From Planctomycetota bacterium (GTDB lineage: Bacteria > Planctomycetota > Phycisphaerae > SM23-33): DNA of 64,000 bases. Where the stretch lies: NCBI GenBank assembly GCA_009908915.1, contig JAAAOJ010000005.1, positions 27,639 through 91,638 on the forward strand. The letters are read 5' to 3'. The notes under the pieces were generated by a model. That model ran no database searches. It worked only from the letters and a program-made list of their open reading frames with translations, and was not told where the DNA came from. Below are positions 37,307 through 44,733 of this stretch, piece by piece (the stretch's first letter is position 1; each line of letters starts with the position of its first letter). The position numbers and the translations under genes were made by a program.

Positions 37307-37703
37307 ATCAGTGTCCTTTCGTCGTTGTCGCTTTTTCGCAGGCGGCTCGGGCGGGACCGGGGCCTCGGTGGCCTCGATGCGTCCCGCGGGCAACGGTCGC
37401 TTCGTCGTGTTCGGGCATCTGGCCATGGCCGCCTCCTGTCTCGCGTTCAGCGCCCGCGAAGTCGCAGCCTGCTATCATGCCGCCTTGCCGCCGCCAGTTC
37501 AAGCGCGATACTTGCCGCGAGGCAAGACCGACCGAACGCGCCGCGTGTCGGATGCATTGAGCAATGACATGACGCCGCATTCTCAAAATTGCATCGATGT
37601 CGCGACAGTCAGACCCCTCCCCTTCGCCGTGACGGGGCTTCGCTTGGGCAGCGTCAAACGCGGACACTCGCCGGCCGTGTCCACGGGCCGCCCCCTGTGC
37701 GTG
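37307..37703. other. 397-bp intergenic region upstream of ilvD
   Basis: No convincing gene, repeat or terminator is visible. It separates ilvD from the convergent-direction small gene at 37704-38060; both are on the minus strand. The ilvD promoter must lie here but I cannot place it. Confidence 0.4.
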
Positions 37704-38060
37704 TCATTGGCCGCTGATGATGTCCCGCCCGCCGTTTTCGAGGTACGTGACGGCATCGTTCATGCAGGCAAAGGCCTCGATGGCCGTCAGCACGTAGTTC
37801 GTCGTGGCGTTGTCGCGCAGCGGACGAATGGCCTCAAAGTCCGGATCGCGACTGAACGCCCGCAGGTGTTTGAGGCTCGGATAGCCGATCATCCCGCAGA
37901 ACTGCTGGTCGGCCGTGCCCATGTAGATCATGCGGGTCAGCCCGTAGACAAGCACCTTCGCTTCGTGACGATCGAGAATAGCCTGGACGCGGCGGAGGTA
38001 CTGCGCATAGTCCTTCTCGCGTCCCGGGATGATGTCAAAGAGGTTCAGTACAACAATCAA
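37704..38060 (-). CDS. small DUF1330/EthD-like dimeric alpha-beta barrel protein
   Basis: A 118-residue protein starting at a TTG (38058-38060) with CGGAG 7 nt upstream. LIVVLNLFDIIPGREKDYAQYLRRV and a GMIGYPSLKHLRAF-type segment are typical of the ferredoxin-like alpha-beta barrel families (EthD, DUF1330, antibiotic biosynthesis monooxygenase). The substrate is unknown. The longer frame to 38270 crosses a non-conserved basic and cysteine-rich stretch, so TTG is preferred. Confidence 0.65.
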   Translation of the reverse strand: MIVVLNLFDIIPGREKDYAQYLRRVQAILDRHEAKVLVYGLTRMIYMGTADQQFCGMIGYPSLKHLRAFSRDPDFEAIRPLRDNATTNYVLTAIEAFACMNDAVTYLENGGRDIISGQ

Positions 38061-38257
38061 CGGCGTTCTCCGCCTTGGACATTCTTGGACATTCGCATCT
38101 GTATAGAGGCGATAGCGTACGCAGCCGCGGCGACATTGACAACCGCAAAGCGCTAAAATCCGCCGGCGCGCCGCCACGCCAGATTTGCTTGACAACCGTC
38201 GGCCGATACAGCATCGTACGACATTCGCCCAGCCGAAAGCCGAAAGGAGATACGGCA

Positions 38258-38695
38258 ATGACACGTTCACGGACGAGCATGCTCGGTCTACTGGTGCTGT
38301 TTCTGCCCGCCCTCGGCTGCCAGAGCGACTCCGGCGGCGACCTCGGCGCCCAGGCGCGGAGCCCCCTGCCGGATGTGCCTCTGCCGGCCGGCTTTGAGCT
38401 CGTCGAACTTCGGTCGCGCAGCTGGAAGAGCGGATCGAGCCGCTTCGTCGACCACATGTACGAAGGACGCGGCGACAAATTCGCCGTCAGCCGCTTCTAC
38501 GAAAAGCAGATGCCCGTCAGCGGATGGACCATCGAAAGCGACCAGTTCCTCCAGGGGCGGGGCACGATGGATTTTGTCAAGGGCCAGGAACGCTGCCGTA
38601 TCACGTATTACGACGAAACGCTTGGCACGACGGTTGTCCTTGTGGCCATTTGGCCGATCGACAACGGCGCCGGCTTTGAGCCGGGCACAAACTGA
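38258..38695 (+). CDS. hypothetical lipoprotein
   Basis: A 145-residue protein. A signal with lipobox LPALGC is followed by a soluble globular domain (FELVELRSRSWKSGSSRFVDHMY, RFYEKQMPVSGWTIESDQF). Start at 38258 has GAAAGGAGA upstream. No family recognised. A TPR-like gene follows after 35 bp in the same direction. Confidence 0.8.
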   Translation: MTRSRTSMLGLLVLFLPALGCQSDSGGDLGAQARSPLPDVPLPAGFELVELRSRSWKSGSSRFVDHMYEGRGDKFAVSRFYEKQMPVSGWTIESDQFLQGRGTMDFVKGQERCRITYYDETLGTTVVLVAIWPIDNGAGFEPGTN

Positions 38696-38730
38696 AACCG
38701 ACAAACCCCATGACCGGGCAGGCCGCACGC

Positions 38731-39498
38731 ATGAAATCAAAACGACGTCACGAACTGCAACAGAACACGCTCGATGTCGAACTGGGCAAGATCATCGGCT
38801 GGCTACGGAGACACGGCACCAAGCTGGCCGTCGCCGCCCTGATCATTGCCGTCATGGCATTGGGTGTGACGCTCTACCGTCGCTCGTCGCAAACGGCCAT
38901 CGCCGAGGCCCAGGTCCGCTACGAGAATCTGCGTAGCCAGTCGCTCAGCCCCGACTCAAAGCCCGAGGACGTCATCAGCGGCTTTATCGAGTTGAGCAAC
39001 CAGAACGATGTGCCGTGGATCGCCGCGGCCAGTCTCGTCGAGGCGGGCAATATCAACCTCGCCCAGATGACGCTTGCCGAGACGGCCCAGGCTCGCAAGG
39101 GCTACGGCGACCAGGCCGCCGGTTTCTACCAGCAGGTCCTGTACGACTGGCAGGACCAACCGGCCGCCGTCGGCGCTGCCCTGGTGGGCCTGGCACGGGT
39201 GGCCGAGACGCGCGGCGAGTTTGACATCGCCCGCCAACGCTACGAACAGGTCACCGACAATGCCGATCTGGCCGGCTATCCCATTGCCGACATTGCCCGC
39301 ATGTCGCTGGGCGAGCTTGACTCCATGGAAGAACCCGTCCGCCTCGCCAGCCACCTGCCCGACTGGGTCGATCCGTTGCCCGAGGCCGGCCAGACGCCGT
39401 CGCCCGACAGCGATGAGCCCGTCTCCACGGACACCGATGCGCCTGAGAGAAGCCAACCCGCCGACGCCGAAAGCGATGCGGCCCGCACGGACGAATGA
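38731..39498 (+). CDS. single-pass membrane protein with TPR-like repeats
   Basis: A 255-residue protein with a short cytoplasmic head (MKSKRRHELQQNTLDVELGK), one transmembrane helix (LAVAALIIAVMALGVTLYRR) and a helical repeat domain like YfgM/BamD tetratricopeptides (AARKGYGDQAAGFYQQVLYDW, VAETRGEFDIARQRYEQV). The Asp/Glu/Pro-rich C-terminus is not conserved. A start at 38710 is also possible. It may help envelope protein assembly or stress regulation; it may be in an operon with the lipoprotein upstream. Confidence 0.75.
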   Translation: MKSKRRHELQQNTLDVELGKIIGWLRRHGTKLAVAALIIAVMALGVTLYRRSSQTAIAEAQVRYENLRSQSLSPDSKPEDVISGFIELSNQNDVPWIAAASLVEAGNINLAQMTLAETAQARKGYGDQAAGFYQQVLYDWQDQPAAVGAALVGLARVAETRGEFDIARQRYEQVTDNADLAGYPIADIARMSLGELDSMEEPVRLASHLPDWVDPLPEAGQTPSPDSDEPVSTDTDAPERSQPADAESDAARTDE

Positions 39499-39676
39499 CC
39501 CCCGAAGCATAGCCATACCACGGAATCGGACCATGCTGCTGTGCGCATGCGCTCAATTTCGCCGAAAATGGCAAGACAAAGCTGATATCGGTCTGGCTTT
39601 CTGCAGCCGTGACTGTAGAATGATGCTTCCAGCCTGAATCACTGAGGCTACAAGAACTGAAACGGAGTTAACCACC

Positions 39677-40309
39677 ATGGCTGATCTCGAACAACTGTCC
39701 GAAGCACTGATCACAGGCGACCGCAACAAGGTCGCCGAACTGACGCAAGCTGCCGTCGACGAAGGCGTTGCCCCGCAGACGATCCTGGAAGAGGGGCTCG
39801 TCGCCGGAATGAACGTCATCGGTGTGCGGTTCAAGAACAACGAAATCTACGTCCCCGAGGTGCTCATCGCCGCCCGGGCCATGAAGTCCGCCATGGAAAT
39901 TCTCGAGCCTGTCCTCGCCGACGCGGGCGTCCAGCCGGCCGGTACGGTCGTGCTTGGCACGGTGAAGGGCGACCTACACGACATCGGCAAGAATCTCGTG
40001 GGCATGATGCTCACCGGTGGCGGCCTGAAGGTCATCGACATCGGCATCGACGTTGCGTCCGAGCAGTTCGTCGAGCAGACCAAGGAAAGCGGCGCCCAGA
40101 TCGTGGCCATGAGTGCCCTGCTGACGACGACCATGCCCCAGATGACCGAAATCGTCAAGGCCCTGAAGGACTCCGGCGTCGAGGCCAAGACGATCATCGG
40201 CGGCGCACCCGTCACCCAGAGTTACGCTGACGAAATCGGCGCCGACGGCTATGCCGCCGACGCGGCCACAGCGGTTGACGTGGCGAAGGAGTTGATCGGC
40301 GCCGCATGA
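39677..40309 (+). CDS. corrinoid-binding protein of methyltransferase type
   Basis: A 210-residue corrinoid protein (MtbC/MtmC-like). A helical cap domain (1-85) is followed by a B12 Rossmann domain with DLHDIGKN (Asp99, His101, Gly104), the DxHxxG motif in which His is the lower cobalt ligand. Such proteins shuttle methyl groups from methylamines, methanol or methoxylated compounds. No methyltransferase or activation protein gene is next to it, so the methyl donor is unknown. A strong terminator follows at 40334-40369. Confidence 0.93.
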   Translation: MADLEQLSEALITGDRNKVAELTQAAVDEGVAPQTILEEGLVAGMNVIGVRFKNNEIYVPEVLIAARAMKSAMEILEPVLADAGVQPAGTVVLGTVKGDLHDIGKNLVGMMLTGGGLKVIDIGIDVASEQFVEQTKESGAQIVAMSALLTTTMPQMTEIVKALKDSGVEAKTIIGGAPVTQSYADEIGADGYAADAATAVDVAKELIGAA

Positions 40310-40333
40310 GCGTCGTATCGCGAAGCTATCCAG

Positions 40334-40369
40334 GCCCCGGCGTGAGCGATCGCGCCGGGGCTTGTTGTT
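40334..40369 (+). terminator. rho-independent terminator of the corrinoid-protein gene
   Basis: A 9-bp perfect stem (GCCCCGGCG at 40334-40342, CGCCGGGGC at 40353-40361) with a 10-nt loop is followed by TTGTTGTTG. It ends transcription of the corrinoid gene before the pseudouridine synthase gene. Confidence 0.75.
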
Positions 40370-40430
40370 GCGCCGATACCGCCAGCGCCTGTGGCTTGTG
40401 GAATCGCCCCCCCTGGCCTATCATCGTCCC

Positions 40431-41591
40431 ATGGCAGACCAACAACACCCCATCGACGACCTCGACGCCCTCGGCCGCGGCCCGGCCGATCTGCAACCTT
40501 GCGAGCCGGACGAGGAAGCGAGCAACGTCGAGGCCGAAGAAGACGGCCTGGAGCACCGACGAATCGTCCCGCGGCGGACGCGAACCAACCGCCGGCTGGA
40601 CAAGTACCTCTCTGGACGGCTCGGCAAGACCGTCAGCCGCAACGCCCTGCAGCGCTATATCAAGGAGGGCAATGTCACGGTCAACGGCGAGACAGTCAAG
40701 CCCAGCTACCGCATCCGTCCCGGCGACGTCATCGACATGATGCTGCCGACCTCGTCCCCCAAGGACATTCCGCCCGAGCCGATCCCGCTGGATATCGTCC
40801 ACGAAGACCGCGACGTGCTCGGCATCAACAAGCAGGCGAACCTGATCATCCATCCCGCCCGCGGCAGCTGGAGCGGCACGCTGGTCAACGGCCTGGCCTA
40901 CTACTTTCAACAACGCTGGCGGCAGGACCCCGACAGCCCCACGATCGGCGACCTGCCGAAACGCGACGAAGTCTCCCGGCCCGGCATCGTACACCGCCTG
41001 GATCGCGACACGACGGGCATCATCCTCGTGGCCAAGACCGAACTCGCCCTCTACCGCCTGGGATGGCAGTTCGAGCATCGCACAATCCAGAAGACCTACA
41101 CGGCCATCGTGCATGGCCTGCTGAGTCTCGACGAGGACGTGATCGACACACCGATCGGCAAGCACCCCAAGATCCGCGAGCAGTACAGCGTGCATCGCAA
41201 GACCGGCAAGGCCTATCCCGTCATCACCAAGAGCGCCGTAACGCGGTACAAGGTTATCCAACGGCTCACGGACGTCGGCGACAGCAACATGTCCTTCACC
41301 TTCGTGGAGCTATACCCCACAACCGGCCGAACGCATCAACTGCGGGTTCACATGAGCTATCTCGGACACCCGATCGTCGGCGACCGCAGGTACGGCGGCG
41401 GCCCGCTATACCGCAGCCAGCTCGACGGTCATCACGACGTGGCCGAAGGTCCCTTGATCACCCGACAGGCGCTGCACGCGCACACGATCGAATTCAAGCA
41501 CCCGCGAAGCGGCGACGCCATGGCCCTCCAAGCCCCTTGGCCGGGCGATTTTCAACAGACGCTAGCCGAGCTTCGTCGCCGACAACGATAG
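40431..41591 (+). CDS. RluA-family pseudouridine synthase
   Basis: A 386-residue RNA pseudouridine synthase. An acidic head of about 45 residues is followed by an S4 RNA-binding domain (LDKYLSGRLGKTVSRNALQRYI) and a catalytic domain with HRLDRDTTG (Asp191 the catalytic aspartate). Target is probably rRNA or tRNA uridine, as in RluC/RluD. ATG at 40431 chosen; the upstream in-frame ATG at 40362 adds a non-conserved head. A bidirectional terminator follows. Confidence 0.93.
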   Translation: MADQQHPIDDLDALGRGPADLQPCEPDEEASNVEAEEDGLEHRRIVPRRTRTNRRLDKYLSGRLGKTVSRNALQRYIKEGNVTVNGETVKPSYRIRPGDVIDMMLPTSSPKDIPPEPIPLDIVHEDRDVLGINKQANLIIHPARGSWSGTLVNGLAYYFQQRWRQDPDSPTIGDLPKRDEVSRPGIVHRLDRDTTGIILVAKTELALYRLGWQFEHRTIQKTYTAIVHGLLSLDEDVIDTPIGKHPKIREQYSVHRKTGKAYPVITKSAVTRYKVIQRLTDVGDSNMSFTFVELYPTTGRTHQLRVHMSYLGHPIVGDRRYGGGPLYRSQLDGHHDVAEGPLITRQALHAHTIEFKHPRSGDAMALQAPWPGDFQQTLAELRRRQR

Positions 41592-41686
41592 CGTTGATAA
41601 CCCGGCCGCCCGCGCATTGTCGAAATCACGCGATGGGCGATTCAATGCATCGTCACTGTCGTGCCGAGCGTATTGCGAGGTAAAGG

Positions 41687-41723
41687 AAACGCGGCGCCCC
41701 ACCACCGGGGCACGCCGCGTTTT
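41687..41723. terminator. bidirectional terminator between convergent genes
   Basis: AAACGCGGCG at 41687-41696 pairs with CGCCGCGTTT at 41713-41722, and an inner GCCCC/GGGGC pair strengthens it. The A-rich left flank and T-rich right flank suit termination from either side, for the plus-strand pseudouridine synthase gene and the minus-strand lipoprotein gene. Confidence 0.75.
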
Positions 41724-41745
41724 GGATTCAGTCATCGACAGGGCG

Positions 41746-42138
41746 TCAGCGGCCGTAGACGACCGGGGCCGGGCTGCCAAGAAGGTCCTCGCCCTGCGCG
41801 TGTCGCCACGGAGCCAGGGGCGCCTCCGCGTCCTGTGGGATGGCCACGGTGATCATCGCCGCCGAGTCGCTCGTAATGGTAAATGCGCCGCTATGCTTGC
41901 CGGCCGTCCACGTGTACGTGCTGGGCAGCCAGACAGGGCTGACCTTGATCAACGTTGTCAGTTCGCCGCGCGGGGGCACCGTGCCGACGTAACCGACATT
42001 CAGGCCGGGGCCGTGAATCTGAACCTCCAGTTCCTCACTGGTGGTATTGACCATCCTAGTCTGGGCCTGCTTGCAGCCGCCAAGCATCAGGCAGGAGGCG
42101 GCAAGGGCGACAAGCAACATGGGTGAGAATGCCTTCAT
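41746..42138 (-). CDS. hypothetical lipoprotein, gene 1 of three
   Basis: A 130-residue protein with a signal and lipobox (MLGGC). A beta-rich soluble domain follows (MVNTTSEELEVQIHGPGLNVG). Start at 42138 has CGGAG 8 nt upstream. No recognised family. Together with two further lipoproteins on the same strand it may form a small secreted cluster. Confidence 0.75.
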   Translation of the reverse strand: MKAFSPMLLVALAASCLMLGGCKQAQTRMVNTTSEELEVQIHGPGLNVGYVGTVPPRGELTTLIKVSPVWLPSTYTWTAGKHSGAFTITSDSAAMITVAIPQDAEAPLAPWRHAQGEDLLGSPAPVVYGR

Positions 42139-42227
42139 GCGTATGCTCCGTTTCCAAATGTCTGCTCGGCGCAGAGGACCGACGGCACCCGCCGGTGCCA
42201 CTGCGTGAACAAGTCTCGCGCGGGTGC

Positions 42228-42470
42228 TTACTCGTTGTCGAGCACGTACCACTGTGTCAGCCGCAGGTTCTTGTCGAGCAGCCAGAACGTATCCAGATCG
42301 TCCTGCAGCATCCGGGTATCCATATCGAAGATGGTCTCGATGCGTCGGTGGCGGTCGGCCTGTGTATCGGCCAACCCGCGACCGCCGCTGGGCGACAGGG
42401 CGCGTTCTTCTTCACAACCTGCGGCAACGGCGCCGAGAAGCACCATAAGTATCAGAATCAACCGTTTCAT
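42228..42470 (-). CDS. hypothetical short lipoprotein, gene 2 of three
   Basis: An 80-residue protein with a signal and lipobox (AVAAGC), then a charged helical part (RRIETIFDMDTRMLQDDLDTFWLLDK). Start at 42470 follows AAAGGTG. The style matches conserved small envelope proteins seen in planctomycete genomes, but I assign no function. It is 78 bp after the upstream lipoprotein gene. Confidence 0.7.
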   Translation of the reverse strand: MKRLILILMVLLGAVAAGCEEERALSPSGGRGLADTQADRHRRIETIFDMDTRMLQDDLDTFWLLDKNLRLTQWYVLDNE

Positions 42471-42548
42471 TGCTGCACCTTTCAGACCGGCAACATTCCC
42501 AGTGGGACAACCGGCCGTGTCGGTTTGCTGATCACCAACCATCGCAAC

Positions 42549-43382
42549 TCATCCGTCGATGGCGTCGTAGAGTTCGAGGTTCACAAAGTAGGTCTGGCCA
42601 TTGATTTGCGTCGGCTGCCCGTCGTTCGCCGGGCCGGGCGACTGAATTATCCAACAACCATTGACGGCCTCGGCATCGGATGTTTCCGTGTTGCCCGCGG
42701 GCGAATCCTGTGGCGTGCCGCTATAAGGCCCGTCCCATGCCCAATCGTGCTGCCCATACTTCGGATCGCGGCGTCGTCCGTCACTCGTCAGGCCCTGGAC
42801 CCACACGGTAATCGCGGGCCAGTCGCTGCGCGTGCGGACGGTCAGGTTCATGGCGCTATCCGTCGGCTGCCAATCCGGAGTCGCGCCCTTTATCACGCGA
42901 ACAGGATGGATATGTCCGTCGAGGTCCTGCCATGCGCGATAGGCGACGACGGGTTCAGCCTCGTAGCTGTCGTTCCGCAGGGCGCTTTTGACCGCGCAGA
43001 GCTGAAAGCCGTCGATGCTCTGCTCGAGCTGCCCCTGACGGCTGTGGGCACTCGTGATTTCCGCGCCGTAGACGTCCATCAGGGGGTCGATCGCCCGGCG
43101 GACCTCGATGCGGTAGGGCTCGCCCTGGATGAGGTACTCCGTCACGAGAACGCGGTCCTCGCCGCTCCCGTTAACGCGTGATCGCACATGGGCGTGCCCG
43201 GCGTCGATCATGTAGTCCGCCTGACCGGACTGGATTACGCCCGCGATATCCTTCTGCAGGCCATAACGATTGAGGATGCCATAACTCTCGGCGATTTCGG
43301 CCGGGGTTTGGCCGCTGCCGCAACCCGTCGTCAGCACAAAGAGGGCGACACCCACGGTCCATACTGCTGCTTTCTTAGGCAT
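42549..43382 (-). CDS. hypothetical lipoprotein, gene 3 of three
   Basis: A 277-residue protein with signal and lipobox (VLTTGC). It has a soluble domain with two cysteine-containing stretches. Start at 43380-43382 has GGAG 9 nt upstream. No family recognised. It is the first transcribed gene of the lipoprotein series. Confidence 0.7.
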   Translation of the reverse strand: MPKKAAVWTVGVALFVLTTGCGSGQTPAEIAESYGILNRYGLQKDIAGVIQSGQADYMIDAGHAHVRSRVNGSGEDRVLVTEYLIQGEPYRIEVRRAIDPLMDVYGAEITSAHSRQGQLEQSIDGFQLCAVKSALRNDSYEAEPVVAYRAWQDLDGHIHPVRVIKGATPDWQPTDSAMNLTVRTRSDWPAITVWVQGLTSDGRRRDPKYGQHDWAWDGPYSGTPQDSPAGNTETSDAEAVNGCWIIQSPGPANDGQPTQINGQTYFVNLELYDAIDG

Positions 43383-43529
43383 GTGTCGGTCTCCGAACAC
43401 AACTATTTCCCAGACAACCGGTCCTCCGCGACATGTGTCGTCAGTAAGTTCGGACAACGTATCACCTTGGCAAATCGCTGTCAAAGGAAAACTTACGTTC
43501 TGTTATGTCGCAACGGGGCCGCGATCGAC

Positions 43530-44015
43530 TCACGGCCCGTGTGTATATATCGACAGTCCGGCCGTCAGTTCGACATAGAAATACGGCACAGACAGTGCCT
43601 CGTGCAGTTGCCGGAATCCGGCGTGATGCCTCTCGTAGACGGCCCGCATGCTTGCGGCGAGGGCGGCATCGCAGAAGAACACCCGACATCCCAGCGGGCG
43701 GTTTTCCCGGACCGTACATGCGCTGCCCTGCTGATACGGGCACCGCAGCGTCTCGCCCGGCTCTCTGGCGTCGTCGGCCACCAGCAGTGCCAACTCCGCC
43801 GTCGACACGTAGAGACGATGGCCGGCCGCGTCGAAGTCGCAGCAGCGGCCGCACGCCCGGCAGTGGGGGGCGAGCAGACCGACGTCGGCCTCGGCCGCCG
43901 CCAGCATCTCCCGTGCGTGCTCCAGCGCCGCCGGCTCGGCCAACGTCGCCGCCACGCCCCGGATCAATGCGACGTCCGCGGAGCCGCTACTCGCAAGTGG
44001 CGTAGGCTCGGGCAC
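43530..44015 (-). CDS. YkgJ-family cysteine-cluster protein, second of an overlapping pair
   Basis: A 161-residue protein with the CxxCxxCC signature (Cys52, Cys55, Cys58, Cys59: HCRACGRCCDF) plus later cysteines (CTVRENRPLGCRVFFCD). Families of this kind bind zinc or an Fe-S cluster. A GTG at 44013-44015 preceded by GGAGGAG is the most likely start. It overlaps the 3' end of the upstream paralogue by 29 bp, so the two are translated together. Confidence 0.8.
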   Translation of the reverse strand: MPEPTPLASSGSADVALIRGVAATLAEPAALEHAREMLAAAEADVGLLAPHCRACGRCCDFDAAGHRLYVSTAELALLVADDAREPGETLRCPYQQGSACTVRENRPLGCRVFFCDAALAASMRAVYERHHAGFRQLHEALSVPYFYVELTAGLSIYTHGP

Positions 44016-44430
44016 GAATCTCCTCCGGCGTGTAGAGCTTGCCTCGGTTGACCCCCACACACCGCATGCCCGCCCGGGCCCAGTCGTCCGGCTCGGCGAT
44101 GTTGCTCGACCAGAACGGCCAGGTGCGGCACTGCGTGGGTCGTACTTCGTAAATACTGCACTTGCCGTCTTTGAGGAAGATGCAGTCATGGCTCTTGCGA
44201 TCCTCGACGAGGCTCTGCCGCCGCCCGACTTTCCGCACATACTGCCGACGAAAGTCTTTCTCGCTCATGCCAAGGTGGCCGGCCATCGCGATGACCTCGT
44301 CGTCCGTCGCCCAGACGTACCCTTCTTGCGGCCCGGCGCAACAGTGCCCGCAGGCCTGACATTCGAAGGCCAGTCCGGCGATATACCACGGCGTCTCCCC
44401 GATGTCCGGCTCGCGATCAAAGCACTTCAT
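43987..44430 (-). CDS. YkgJ-family cysteine-cluster protein, first of an overlapping pair
   Basis: A 147-residue paralogue of the next gene, with CxxCxxCC (Cys24, Cys27, Cys30, Cys31: FECQACGHCCAG) and CSIYEVRPTQCRTWPFW. ATG at 44428-44430 chosen over the frame start at 44484. It has no membrane segment. Function is unknown; the pair suggests a heteromeric metal protein. Confidence 0.85.
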   Translation of the reverse strand: MKCFDREPDIGETPWYIAGLAFECQACGHCCAGPQEGYVWATDDEVIAMAGHLGMSEKDFRRQYVRKVGRRQSLVEDRKSHDCIFLKDGKCSIYEVRPTQCRTWPFWSSNIAEPDDWARAGMRCVGVNRGKLYTPEEIRARAYATCE

Positions 44431-44733
44431 AACCCGCGAGTATAGCAGAGGTGCCGATAAGACCGGGAAGAAAACTCCACCCACCGTTCACTCGTGCCGG
44501 CGCCGGCACCTGTCAAGCGTTTCAAAGGCGGTCTTCTGATCGGCGCGTAAGTCCGATCGACTACAGCCGGGGCGCCGGCGAATATCCAACACTCGGCAGA
44601 TGATGATGACGTCATACGTGATCGAATCGCACACCGCGACGGGTGGATGTCGTCATCCGATGCCACGCGTCTCGCGGCTTCCGGCAGAGCAACGTCATTC
44701 ACGGAGACGATTGGCACACGTGTCCTGATGGCA
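44431..44733. other. 303-bp intergenic region
   Basis: No gene is supported; a frame on the minus strand lacks a ribosome site and family signal. A small palindrome (atgacgtcat near 44609) is present but isolated. I see no terminator. Confidence 0.4.

Noticed and set aside
37307..37426. Longer IlvD start at 37426
   Set aside because: The head is Lys/Pro-rich and non-conserved; GAAAGGA fits the ATG at 37304-37306.
44427..44717. Minus-strand frame in the 44.4-44.7 kb gap
   Set aside because: No ribosome site, no conserved pattern, and it overlaps the YkgJ gene start.
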